Positions 1 to 5,935 are shown, counted from the stretch's first letter. The stretch: 6,305 bases of DNA from an uncultured Paraglaciecola sp. (GCA_905479025.1 CAJQKX010000800.1:1-6305); one strand, 5' to 3'. Notes: generated from the sequence alone by a model not told the origin. Program-made: numbers and translations.

Positions 1-126
1 TGAACGGATTTATGCTCAATTTACTGGCAGGATTAGTAGCTTATTGCTTAAAGAAAGATAAGCCATCCCTTAATTTAACTGACGTAGAGTTTAACGCTAT
101 GATCGTTGCTTAAGCAGATCTGGGGT
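1..126 (+). mobile_element. Right end of an insertion sequence abutting nrtA
   Basis: The transposase tail is followed by only a few bases (114-126, GCAGATCTGGGGT), which read inward as ACCCCAGATCTGC. That would suit a terminal inverted repeat of an IS982-type element, since such ends commonly begin with AC. If the end is instead at GGGGTTAGT (130), the element would supply one base of the nrtA stop codon. The left end and target-site duplication are outside the window, so the boundary is inferred, not shown. Confidence 0.4.
3..113 (+). CDS. C-terminal fragment of a transposase, probably IS982 family (5' end outside window)
   Basis: An open frame enters from the left edge and ends at TAA 111-113, giving 36 residues. 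It contains NGFMLNLLAGLVAY followed by KKDKPSLNL, which resembles the C-terminal tail of IS982-family DDE transposases, where an NGF-hydrophobic-AY helix and a KPS motif precede the stop. The catalytic DDE residues would lie outside the window, so activity cannot be judged. The frame points toward nrtA and converges with it, ending 16 bases before the nrtA stop codon. The family assignment rests on recall of a short tail; another transposase family is possible. Confidence 0.5.
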   Translation, partial: NGFMLNLLAGLVAYCLKKDKPSLNLTDVEFNAMIVA

Positions 127-129
127 TAG

Positions 130-1533
130 TTAGATTTTAGTGTCATTTTTAAGACCGATAGCAAATTTTTCTAAATAAGCATTAGGTTGACTACCGTCAT
201 ACACAATTTTGTCAATAAATTCTGTCTGAGGAGGTTTAAAACCTGTTTCTGTTGCAAACTCAGGGAAGTCAACCGCATTGGCTTTACCTTCTGTAATCAA
301 AGCTTTAGCGGCTTGAGCATAAATATCAGGACGGTAAACTTGTTTGGCTATATCTTTGTACCAAGAATCAGGTTTAGGCTCAGAAATTTGTCCCCAGCGG
401 CGCATTTGCGTCAAATACCAGATAGCATCGCTGTAGAAGGGATAAGTTGCGTTATAACGGAAGAACACATTGAAGTCCGGCACATCGCGTTTATCGCCTT
501 TTTCGTACTCAAAGGTACCTGTCATGCTGTTTGCGATAACCTCGTAATCCGCTCCAACATATTGACTCTTAGATAGAATTTTCACTGCTTCTGGACGGTT
601 AGCATTGTTATTTTCGTCTAACCACATGGCAGCTCTGATCATCGCCTTAACCACTCGAATATGCGTATTCGGATTTTTTTCAGCCCATCCTTTGCTGACT
701 CCAAATACTTTCTCAGGGTTATTTTTCCAAATTTCATAATCGGTCACAACTGGCACACCAATACCTTTAAACACCGCTTGTTGGTTCCAGGGCTCGCCTA
801 CGCAGTAGCCATGGATAGTACCGGCTTCCATAGTAGAAGGCATTTGTGGTGGAGGCGTAACAGATAACAAAGCATCAGCATCAATTTGGCCACTAGTGTC
901 GCCTTTATGGGGTGCATAAAATCCAGGGTGAATACCCCCTGCCGCTAACCAATAACGTAATTCATAGTTATGGGTAGAAACGGGAAACACCATACCCATT
1001 TTGAAAGGTTTACCCTTGCTTTTGAAATCGTCTACTACAGGCTTAAGGGAATCCGCCGAGATTGGATGAACTGGCTTTCCGCCTTCATGGGGAACATGCT
1101 TTTTCATCTCTTTCCAAATATCATTGGAAACTGTGATGGCATTACCGTTTAAGTCCATGCTAAACGCAGTAATAATATCTGCTTTAGTGCCATAACCGAT
1201 AGTTGCACCTAAAGGTTGACCAGCCAACATGTGAGCGCCATCAAGCTGTCCATCAATCACTCGGTCAAGTAATACTTTCCAGTTTGCTTGTGCTTCAAGG
1301 GTGACGTAAAGGCCTTCATCTTCGAAATAACCTTTCTCATAGGCGATCGCTAGCGGTGCCATATCAGTTAATTTAATAAATCCAAATTTTAATTCTTCCT
1401 TCTCTGGCCATCCCAAATCTTTTGCACCAACACCGGTTACAATCACTGAACCGCTTAAAATTGTTGATATCAAGCCGAGCCTGAGAGATGTAACAGCTAG
1501 TTTTAACGAACTTAATAACGTCAGGTTATTCAT
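130..1533 (-). CDS. nrtA: Nitrate ABC transporter, periplasmic substrate-binding protein
   Basis: A 467-residue NrtA/CmpA-family solute-binding protein that should bind nitrate (possibly nitrite) in the periplasm and deliver it to an NrtB permease and NrtC ATPase. Residues 1-37 form a Sec-like signal peptide (hydrophobic stretch about 19-36, likely cleavage after VGA37). No lipobox cysteine is present, unlike cyanobacterial NrtA. The mature part shows [20 protein letters not shown] from residue 51, the ligand-type tryptophan W85 in [14 protein letters not shown] (101-109), NGNAIT (129-134) and later [12 protein letters not shown]. The length is normal, and the C-terminus ([17 protein letters not shown]) looks complete. 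The ATG at 1533 is preceded by AGGAG (1544-1540) at six bases' spacing. The gene follows a sigma-54 promoter and an antitermination leader. No nrtB is visible downstream: an insertion element begins there instead. nasF is an alternative gene name. Confidence 0.93.
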   Translation of the reverse strand: MNNLTLLSSLKLAVTSLRLGLISTILSGSVIVTGVGAKDLGWPEKEELKFGFIKLTDMAPLAIAYEKGYFEDEGLYVTLEAQANWKVLLDRVIDGQLDGAHMLAGQPLGATIGYGTKADIITAFSMDLNGNAITVSNDIWKEMKKHVPHEGGKPVHPISADSLKPVVDDFKSKGKPFKMGMVFPVSTHNYELRYWLAAGGIHPGFYAPHKGDTSGQIDADALLSVTPPPQMPSTMEAGTIHGYCVGEPWNQQAVFKGIGVPVVTDYEIWKNNPEKVFGVSKGWAEKNPNTHIRVVKAMIRAAMWLDENNNANRPEAVKILSKSQYVGADYEVIANSMTGTFEYEKGDKRDVPDFNVFFRYNATYPFYSDAIWYLTQMRRWGQISEPKPDSWYKDIAKQVYRPDIYAQAAKALITEGKANAVDFPEFATETGFKPPQTEFIDKIVYDGSQPNAYLEKFAIGLKNDTKI

Positions 1534-1539
1534 TTCTTA

Positions 1540-1544
1540 CTCCT
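1540..1544 (-). promoter_or_regulatory. Ribosome binding site of nrtA
   Basis: AGGAG lies six bases before the nrtA ATG and 14 bases after the T-run of the leader terminator. Only transcripts that pass the terminator carry this site, which fits control by antitermination. It also fixes the ATG at 1533 as the start. Confidence 0.75.
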
Positions 1545-1557
1545 ATTTTTATTAGCC

Positions 1558-1603
1558 AAAAAAAAACCCACAAAGACTCCAGGACACGGAAAATCTTTGC
1601 GGG
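1558..1603 (-). terminator. Intrinsic leader terminator ahead of nrtA
   Basis: Read on the minus strand, CCCGCAAAGA (1603-1594) pairs with TCTTTGTGGG (1576-1567) in a ten-pair stem with one G-U pair. The loop is 17 bases, and nine T residues follow at once (1566-1558). It lies 25 bases before the nrtA start codon, inside the leader rather than after a gene, so it should act as an attenuator. Its 5' arm overlaps the 3' arm of the upstream hexaloop hairpin by two bases. Confidence 0.88.
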
Positions 1604-1646
1604 CTGCATTGCCTATTTGTAACAACACTACGTCGTATAATTACAA
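1602..1646 (-). promoter_or_regulatory. Tandem-hairpin ANTAR (NasT) recognition element
   Basis: Two hairpins lie three bases apart directly before the terminator. P1 (1646-1617) has arms TTGTAATTATAC and GTGTTGTTACAA, giving 11 pairs (two G-U) with one U-U mismatch around the hexaloop GACGTA. P2 (1613-1602) is GGC-AATGCA-GCC: a three-pair stem with a six-base loop carrying A at position 1 and G at position 4. Known ANTAR target RNAs are paired stem-loops with hexaloops conserved as A1 and G4. P2 matches fully; P1 keeps G4 but has G at position 1. P2 shares bases 1602-1603 with the terminator stem, so P2 and the full terminator cannot both form. NasT, encoded nearby, is the expected ligand. 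Confidence 0.72.
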
Positions 1647-1739
1647 TTTTTTGTTTAAAGCATTATGACACTTATTGTCTTCTAATTATTGAGGACAATT
1701 ATCATTGTTATAAGTAGTAGGTCACTCATTCACTGTTTA

Positions 1740-1754
1740 GCAGTAACAATGCCA
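1740..1754 (-). promoter_or_regulatory. Sigma-54 (-24/-12) promoter of nrtA
   Basis: The minus strand reads TTGGCATTGTTACTGCT, with GG (1753-1752) and GC (1741-1740) exactly ten bases apart, as RpoN promoters require. The -24 element TTGGCA is a good match; the -12 element is CTGC rather than the more usual TTGC. Transcription would begin near base 1728, giving a leader of about 195 bases. An IHF-like site and an NtrC box lie upstream in the expected order. Confidence 0.75.
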
Positions 1755-1772
1755 ACTATTATTTTTGTTTAA

Positions 1773-1785
1773 TTTCAATAACTTA
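1773..1785 (+). promoter_or_regulatory. IHF-like site between NtrC box and sigma-54 promoter of nrtA
   Basis: TTTCAATAACTTA differs at one position from the IHF consensus WATCAANNNNTTR. It is 11/13 identical to the site before nasT, in the same orientation and 33 bases from the -12 GC (32 at nasT). DNA bending here could bring NtrC to the promoter. One mismatch in AT-rich DNA is weak alone; the parallel with nasT supports it. Confidence 0.45.
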
Positions 1786-1839
1786 ATGAATACACATCAA
1801 TTTTATCACACAGCATTGTTGTCATAGGAGTGCATACCT

Positions 1840-1856
1840 TGCACTATCAAAGTGCC
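1840..1856 (-). promoter_or_regulatory. NtrC-binding site (enhancer) of nrtA
   Basis: The plus strand reads TGCAC-TATCAAA-GTGCC. This matches the NtrC dyad TGCAC-N7-GTGCA at nine of ten half-site bases. Its centre lies about 120 bases upstream of the predicted start of transcription, a normal enhancer distance. A further GTGCA at 1830-1834 forms a perfect six-base inverted repeat (AGTGCA/TGCACT, 1829-1845) that shares one half-site with the box. Confidence 0.75.
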
Positions 1857-1986
1857 ATTGTATTTATGTGGTGTCTGATTTAGACGGGAAATATAAACAA
1901 TTTTCTTCTAAGGGTTCTATTTTAAAGACATTCACAAATCATAAAAAACCACACACAAGAATAGTCAAGTCTAAACCCAGTACTTT

Positions 1987-3096
1987 TTAACCTGAGCGGC
2001 GAAAAAATTGCACTGCTTGGTCTTCAAGTTTCAGTCGCATTTGCTGATATATATCGGGTCTAAATACATCCCTAACTAGTTCAGCCGGAACATTAATATT
2101 TTTCAGCTGTCCTGCACTTCTCATTTGACTAATTAACCATTCACCTCGGATGTATTCAGGCACATTAATTGAGCCATTGCTAGATTTTGAGAACTGATTA
2201 TATGAAGGTATGGTACGAGGTGGCATAGTAATATGAGTTAGGCAACTGCCAATTAAAGATGGTGTAATCACATCAACAGACGCATCTAAATATTGTTCTG
2301 AACTCAACAAACGTGCAGCCTCAAATCGATTTGGAATACTTTCTAACCAAATACAGGCTTGCTTTAACGCAGCGGCTAAAGCGATGACTGTGTTAGGTTT
2401 ACTCAGCTGAAAACTAGCTAATAATCCTAGGACTTTCTCAGGGCTGTCTTGCCATATATCAAATGATGTCAGAGCAGTTAAACCAATACCTGCTCTAACA
2501 GCTTTGGCATTCCAAGGTCCACCAACACAACATCCGTCAATTTCACCGCTTTGTAAAAATGCCACCATATTTACCGGTGGCACAACCACTATGTCCAAGT
2601 CTGCTTCTGAAATTTGGGCAGAGGCTAACCAATCTCTAAGCTGATAATAATGACAACTGTAAGGAAATACAGTCGCAAACCTTAACTTTGGACGGTTTTG
2701 ATTTTTACGCACGCGAATGACTTTCTGCAATAGGTATGCAGCAAGAGGCAATGTCACATGAACAATATTGTTTTCTTTTAAAATCTCTTGGTGTAATTTT
2801 TCAGACAAAGTAATAGCGTTACCATTTAAGCTAAGTACTAAAGGAGTAATCACTTTTACCTTTGCACAACCTAAGCCTAGTGAACTGGCTAATGGCATGG
2901 GGGCTAGCATTTGAGCTGCATCTAATAATCCAGCGTGTAATTTATCTCTGAGCGTTGCCCAAGAATTCTGTTTTTGCAATTTCACATTCAGCCCCCACTG
3001 GCTAAAAAAACCCATTTCTTTAGCCACAATTAATGGTGCAGAGTCTGTCAGTGGTACAAATCCTAAGGTTAAATCTGTTTGTTCAGGTTCAATCAT
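1987..3096 (-). CDS. nasS: NasS, cytoplasmic nitrate sensor controlling NasT
   Basis: A 369-residue NrtA-like protein without a signal peptide, so it should stay in the cytoplasm. It starts directly with the fold: GFVPLTDSAPLIVAKEMGFF (12-31), NSWATL with the likely ligand tryptophan W46, AQMLAPMPLA (61-70), LNGNAIT (90-96) and later GCCVGGPWN, all parallel to motifs of the neighbouring NrtA. In known NasST systems this sensor binds NasT and blocks it, then releases it when nitrate or nitrite binds. The gene is 17 bases downstream of nasT, with TAGGT as a modest ribosome binding site, so the two are one operon. The absent signal peptide and pairing with nasT separate it from transport proteins. 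NrtA has E where NasS has G in the GxPWN motif. No clear terminator follows its stop. Confidence 0.92.
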   Translation of the reverse strand: MIEPEQTDLTLGFVPLTDSAPLIVAKEMGFFSQWGLNVKLQKQNSWATLRDKLHAGLLDAAQMLAPMPLASSLGLGCAKVKVITPLVLSLNGNAITLSEKLHQEILKENNIVHVTLPLAAYLLQKVIRVRKNQNRPKLRFATVFPYSCHYYQLRDWLASAQISEADLDIVVVPPVNMVAFLQSGEIDGCCVGGPWNAKAVRAGIGLTALTSFDIWQDSPEKVLGLLASFQLSKPNTVIALAAALKQACIWLESIPNRFEAARLLSSEQYLDASVDVITPSLIGSCLTHITMPPRTIPSYNQFSKSSNGSINVPEYIRGEWLISQMRSAGQLKNINVPAELVRDVFRPDIYQQMRLKLEDQAVQFFRRSG

Positions 3097-3113
3097 ACTT
3101 TTGACCTAGTATC

Positions 3114-3731
3114 TTAAATAGTGTTCAGAAAAGAAATGAGTGTTTTTGCCACATCATCCAACTTTTGTCCTGTATCCATAGCAGTCTTTCGCATGGCTTT
3201 AAAAGCGTCATCTTCTGATAGATTCTTTTTCTTCATTAATAATCGTTTAGCTTGATCAATCAGATTACGCGAGGCTAGTTGATGTTTGGTTTCACTTAAT
3301 TCTACTTTTAATTTTTGAAATTCACGAAATCGAGCCACAGCCGCATCCAAAATTGGTTTAACCCTTTCAGCTTGCAAATCACCGACTACATAAGCGCTAA
3401 CCCCAGATTCAATATATTGATTAATGGTGTCAGTATCTTTTTCGCCAGAAAACATCACTACGGGTTTGGGATTGTAATGAGAAATGGTACTTAAACTTTC
3501 TAAAATATCACGGCTGGGAGACTCTATATCAATCACAATAATATCTGGCTGGATCTCATCCACCTGTTTTAATAGTGACATGTGTGGATTGGCTAGGTGA
3601 CTAATTTTGTAACGAGAGTTATTTAGAGCCCACGCTAAAGACTCGGCTCTTTGGCGGTTTTCGTCAATCAACAAAATACGCAATTTTGGAATCACAGTAT
3701 TTTGTGCTTTAGATAAAGCTGTATCTTGCAA
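3114..3731 (-). CDS. nasT: NasT, ANTAR-domain transcription antiterminator
   Basis: A 205-residue regulator with a receiver-like domain (about 16-130: LRILLIDE at 17-24, aspartate D68 in IIVIDIESPSRD) and a C-terminal coiled-coil/ANTAR RNA-binding domain (about 135-202: RNLIDQAKRLLMKKKNLSED, then MRKTAMDTGQKLDDVA). ANTAR proteins bind paired hexaloop hairpins and prevent termination; the nrtA leader is the natural target. NasT receivers are controlled by NasS rather than by a kinase. The best start is TTG at 3731: no in-frame ATG occurs between the upstream TGA (3764-3762) and the receiver domain, and GGAAAG stands before it at suitable distance. Starting at M51 would delete the first receiver strand. 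An ATT in the same frame is a less likely alternative. A sigma-54 promoter lies just upstream. Confidence 0.93.
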   Translation of the reverse strand: MQDTALSKAQNTVIPKLRILLIDENRQRAESLAWALNNSRYKISHLANPHMSLLKQVDEIQPDIIVIDIESPSRDILESLSTISHYNPKPVVMFSGEKDTDTINQYIESGVSAYVVGDLQAERVKPILDAAVARFREFQKLKVELSETKHQLASRNLIDQAKRLLMKKKNLSEDDAFKAMRKTAMDTGQKLDDVAKTLISFLNTI

Positions 3732-3776
3732 GCTATCTTTCCGAGATGTAATAATGATCTTTCATAACTGTGCTTA

Positions 3777-3791
3777 GCAAGCCATAAGCCA
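3777..3791 (-). promoter_or_regulatory. Sigma-54 (-24/-12) promoter of nasTS
   Basis: The minus strand reads TTGGCTTATGGCTTGCT, with GG (3790-3789) and GC (3778-3777) exactly ten bases apart and a consensus TTGC -12 element. Transcription would start near 3765, leaving a leader of about 34 bases before the TTG start of nasT. No terminator is seen in this leader, so nasTS itself should not be attenuated. Confidence 0.75.
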
Positions 3792-3808
3792 AATTTAATG
3801 ACCATAGA

Positions 3809-3821
3809 TATCAATAAGTTA
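3809..3821 (+). promoter_or_regulatory. IHF site between NtrC box and nasTS promoter
   Basis: TATCAATAAGTTA fits the IHF consensus WATCAANNNNTTR at every defined position. It sits between the NtrC box and the -24/-12 promoter, where IHF commonly bends DNA at sigma-54 promoters. Its edge is 32 bases from the -12 GC. Confidence 0.6.
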
Positions 3822-3871
3822 ATAATAAAATTGCAAATAACTTGTTTATTTAAAGTCCAAATAAATGCAAG

Positions 3872-3888
3872 CGCACCAACTTAGTGCA
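3872..3888 (-). promoter_or_regulatory. NtrC-binding site (enhancer) of nasTS
   Basis: The minus strand reads TGCAC-TAAGTTG-GTGCG, nine of ten half-site bases of the NtrC dyad TGCAC-N7-GTGCA and very like classic glnA enhancers. The centre is about 115 bases upstream of the predicted transcription start. A third half-site, GTGCA at 3893-3897 on the plus strand, repeats nine bases further out. The box begins shortly after the stop of the upstream gene. Confidence 0.78.
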
Positions 3889-3904
3889 TTTTGTGCAAAG
3901 TAAA

Positions 3905-4447
3905 TTATGTCTCCCGCAGTTGTTTTATCAATTTTACAAGCCGCATTATTTTAATATTCGATAATTGGCGATAATCAAAATAAGGACAAACCACCAGTTT
4001 GTTATGGATATTTATCGAAAATTCGTGATCTAACCATGTCAATAAGTGGGGCAAAGTTAGTGATTTAGCATATGTCTTGCCCATAATGATGTGCACCACA
4101 TTGTTATTTTGCTGTTTAATATTATTAAGTTGTGGTGGTAAAAACAATAAACTCGTGTTTGACGAATTTTGTAATAAAACATGCTCACGAAAATCTTGCC
4201 AACTTTTAGCTCCTTGCAACGAAACAATGTTTTCAGCATTAAGCGCAAATAGCAGCTTGGCATATACGTTAAATACTTTTCGCCAACCGTTACCACAAGC
4301 CAAACCAATAGCATTGATTTCCCCTGTTGATAACGGCTTAATCCCGCCGTTACTTGAATATTCAGAAAACGTCGGGATATTGCCAATATACACATTGAAT
4401 TCAGCGTATTGATCGCCCAGTCCAGATAACGAGGCACTTATCGGCAT
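3905..4447 (-). CDS. Conserved-type protein of unknown function
   Basis: A 180-residue protein I cannot assign with certainty. It has no signal peptide or membrane segment and looks like a soluble cytoplasmic protein. Visible marks are GLACGNGWRKVFNVYAKLLF (48-67), a central glutamine/asparagine-rich patch (106-116), IIMGKTYAKSL (120-130) and a C-terminal VVCPYFDYRQLSNIKIM. It may belong to an uncharacterised family shared among Alteromonadales and Shewanella (DUF6942 is a guess from memory). Its ATG follows the stop codon of the DUF2750 gene with no gap (TAAATG) and no evident ribosome binding site of its own, which points to translational coupling. It ends shortly before the nasTS enhancer, with no terminator seen between. 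Open frames on the opposite strand and in another minus frame overlap it, but this frame is longest and fits the coupled start. Confidence 0.75.
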   Translation of the reverse strand: MPISASLSGLGDQYAEFNVYIGNIPTFSEYSSNGGIKPLSTGEINAIGLACGNGWRKVFNVYAKLLFALNAENIVSLQGAKSWQDFREHVLLQNSSNTSLLFLPPQLNNIKQQNNNVVHIIMGKTYAKSLTLPHLLTWLDHEFSINIHNKLVVCPYFDYRQLSNIKIMRLVKLIKQLRET

Positions 4448-4855
4448 TTAGCTAAGATCGTTTGCCGCAAGCCCTTTTAAATCTTCTTCAATACAACTGA
4501 TCATTTCTTCAGCCTCAAGCATAATACCTTCTTCATCGCCACTTAATGGAAAAACCAAGACTAAAGTATTGTTGTTTTTCATTCCCGGCAACCATGTGTC
4601 GATCCATTCCACAAAATCAATTTGTTTAGGCTGACAATTAGGAAACTCATCTTTTACCCAAGCCTCAGCAAACTCTTTGTGTGGCCAAATAGGTATACAG
4701 GCATCCTCATCAGCCTTGAGCATCACCCAACCACTTTCACCATACAATCCCCAAAGGTTTTGCATTTCGATCATCTGTGCCAATGCATATTCAAAGCGCA
4801 GCTCGGGTAACATTTTACTCAAAGCAAGAAACTTTTCCTGTGAAATTTTATTCAT
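4448..4855 (-). CDS. DUF2750 domain protein
   Basis: A 135-residue protein matching DUF2750, a family of unknown function. The features that suggest it are LWGLYGESGWVML (34-46), PIWPHKEFAEAW (55-66), EWIDTWLPGM (83-92) and VFPLSGDEEGIML (101-113), in the usual order and filling almost the whole length. The protein is acidic and tryptophan-rich, with no signal or membrane segment. AGGA is placed seven bases before the ATG. Its stop codon touches the start of the next gene, so the two are probably co-transcribed. No link to nitrate assimilation is visible beyond adjacency. The family name is from recall of these motifs; the coding call itself is firm. Confidence 0.85.
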   Translation of the reverse strand: MNKISQEKFLALSKMLPELRFEYALAQMIEMQNLWGLYGESGWVMLKADEDACIPIWPHKEFAEAWVKDEFPNCQPKQIDFVEWIDTWLPGMKNNNTLVLVFPLSGDEEGIMLEAEEMISCIEEDLKGLAANDLS

Positions 4856-4943
4856 ATCAATATCCTAATTTACATTTCCATAAAACATACATTTTTTAAG
4901 CGTCACATTTGATTTTCAGCCAATGACAACCTTAATTAAATTT

Positions 4944-5075
4944 ATGCAAAAAAAAATTCATATATCCACCAAAACAGTGTTGCAGACTACCTCATATCGC
5001 ACCCAGGCTCAAAAAAGTAAAACGTGGATTTACTTGCTGGTCGCTATTATCATTATCTTAGGTTTTGGGTATTGA
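4944..5075 (+). CDS. Possible small single-pass membrane protein
   Basis: A 43-codon frame ending at TGA 5073-5075. The first part is basic and polar (MQKKIHISTKTVLQTTS, then AQKSK); the C-terminal 17 residues, TWIYLLVAIIIILGFGY, form a strong transmembrane helix right after a lysine cluster, as in tail-anchored peptides. An in-frame ATG at 4923 would add seven residues. Neither start has a convincing ribosome binding site, which is the main weakness. It lies alone on the plus strand in a large gap, divergent from the DUF2750 gene. No family is recognised. Confidence 0.4.
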   Translation: MQKKIHISTKTVLQTTSYRTQAQKSKTWIYLLVAIIIILGFGY

Positions 5076-5351
5076 AGTTTACTTAATACGTCTAGTAAAT
5101 ACATCGATCACTACTTTCATCTCGTCTCGTATGAATTTTCAAATTAATTTAACTAAAACCTCAATTCCCTAAAAACATGTACTGATGAAATTGGGTATAA
5201 GTTAACAATCACACATTACTATCGACTCACAAATGGACGAACTACCTTACTTACCTATTATAGGTTTATGTGAGGTAAATCAGGCTCTTCGCCATAATCA
5301 TCCTTAGTAATTTAGCAGTAATCTGAACTTGAGGCTGACTATCACATCAGG
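5076..5351. other. Intergenic stretch without a recognisable gene
   Basis: Only very short frames occur here, for example 24 codons from ATG 5233 to TAG 5307, with no family resemblance or ribosome binding site. A small inverted repeat, ACCTA-TTA-TAGGT (5253-5265), is nested with a second pairing of TTACCT (5251-5256) to AGGTAA (5273-5278). No RNA gene or clear terminator with a T-run was found. Confidence 0.5.
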
Positions 5352-5374
5352 TTAACTAATCTTGCTAACCTGAT
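5346..5374. repeat. Nine-base inverted repeat at the end of the acetyltransferase gene
   Basis: ATCAGGTTA (5346-5354) and TAACCTGAT (5366-5374) are perfect complements around an 11-base spacer. The left arm contains the acetyltransferase stop codon (5354-5352). The transcript could form a hairpin here, but no T-run follows in either direction, so it is not a standard intrinsic terminator. It could protect the mRNA end or be a weak bidirectional stop. Confidence 0.5.
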
Positions 5375-5903
5375 ATTCACTGGCTAACATAGAATAAATA
5401 GCATGATCGACATGCTGGTCATACAACCATTCACATTGACGCAAGGTTGCTTCATAGGAAAAACCTAAACGTTCAGGAATAGCTCTGCTCTTGTAATTTT
5501 TATCAGCACAGCGTATTTCGATTTTGTTCAGACTGGCCTCAACAAAGCCATACTCCAATAATTTTTGTACCACTTTCGTCATCACACCGGAGCCAGTGTA
5601 ATAAGCACAAAGCCAATAGCCAATTGCTCCCCACTTGTGTTGATAATCAATATAATTAAACCCCGCAACACCCACTAAATCACCGCGATGCAAGATAGCA
5701 AAAGTAGTGGCCTGATTATTGTTGTGTTGATGAACAGCAGTTTCGATAAAGGTTTCGGTGTCTTCAAAGGTTTTCACTAAGTCTAACCAGGATAACCATT
5801 TTTTTAAATAGGCTCGGTTCTTGTTAGTCAAACCATATAAACGCTCGGCAAATGCGGGCACTAAAAGCTCGATGTGAATATCGTTATCAATCTGAAGTTT
5901 CAT
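5352..5903 (-). CDS. GNAT N-acetyltransferase, RimJ/RimL type
   Basis: A 183-residue GNAT protein like RimL/YdaF ribosomal-protein serine acetyltransferases, which move acetyl from acetyl-CoA to an N-terminal amine. The N-terminal part has NRAYLKKWLSWLD (29-41); the central strands include TTFAILHRGDLVGVAGF (66-82). The acetyl-CoA loop is GYWL...YTGSGVMTKVV (95-112), where the usual (Q/R)GxG(I/V)MT core reads TGSGVMT. IEIRCADKNYKSRAIPERLGF (128-148) is the typical C-terminal motif, though IPERLGF is more often a VxEKLGF form. The length is normal for the family. The substrate cannot be read from the sequence; an N-acetyl group on another protein or a small amine is possible. The start ATG is 32 bases from the first possible start of the divergent gene. 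The ribosome binding site is weak. Confidence 0.88.
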   Translation of the reverse strand: MKLQIDNDIHIELLVPAFAERLYGLTNKNRAYLKKWLSWLDLVKTFEDTETFIETAVHQHNNNQATTFAILHRGDLVGVAGFNYIDYQHKWGAIGYWLCAYYTGSGVMTKVVQKLLEYGFVEASLNKIEIRCADKNYKSRAIPERLGFSYEATLRQCEWLYDQHVDHAIYSMLASEYQVSKIS

Positions 5904-5935
5904 ACTTTAACTATGTAAAATCTTTAAAAAAAGCG

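Noticed and set aside
187..1152. Plus-strand open frames at 187-576, 661-867 and 970-1152
   Set aside because: They are antisense to nrtA, which has full family motifs across the same bases; they show no domain and no ribosome binding site.
1667..1709. Small hairpins GACA-N5-TGTC and ACAAT-N4-ATTGT in the nrtA leader as P1
   Set aside because: Their loops are five and four bases, not six, and they lie further from P2 than the 1617-1646 stem.
1840..1857. TGGCACTTTGATAGTGCA (minus strand) as a sigma-54 promoter
   Set aside because: GG and GC are 12 bases apart, not 10. The same bases fit an NtrC dyad, and a proper promoter lies downstream.
1873..1885. GTCT-GATTT-AGAC small inverted repeat as an operator
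   Set aside because: Only four pairs, with no match to a known site; common by chance in AT-rich DNA.
1935..1989. Terminator after nasS at the T-run near 1943
   Set aside because: The T-run follows GTGTGTGG, but no complementary arm was found upstream, so no hairpin can be supported.
4057..4437. Overlapping frames at 4057-4437 (-) and 4077-4412 (+)
   Set aside because: They are alternative frames of the 180-residue gene. The coupled TAAATG start and its longer, more protein-like translation favour that gene.
4622..4868. Plus-strand frames at 4622-4810 and 4677-4868
   Set aside because: Antisense to the DUF2750 gene, with no family resemblance.
5233..5307. 24-codon plus-strand frame beginning MDELPYLPII
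   Set aside because: Too short, no ribosome binding site, no recognisable family; expected by chance.
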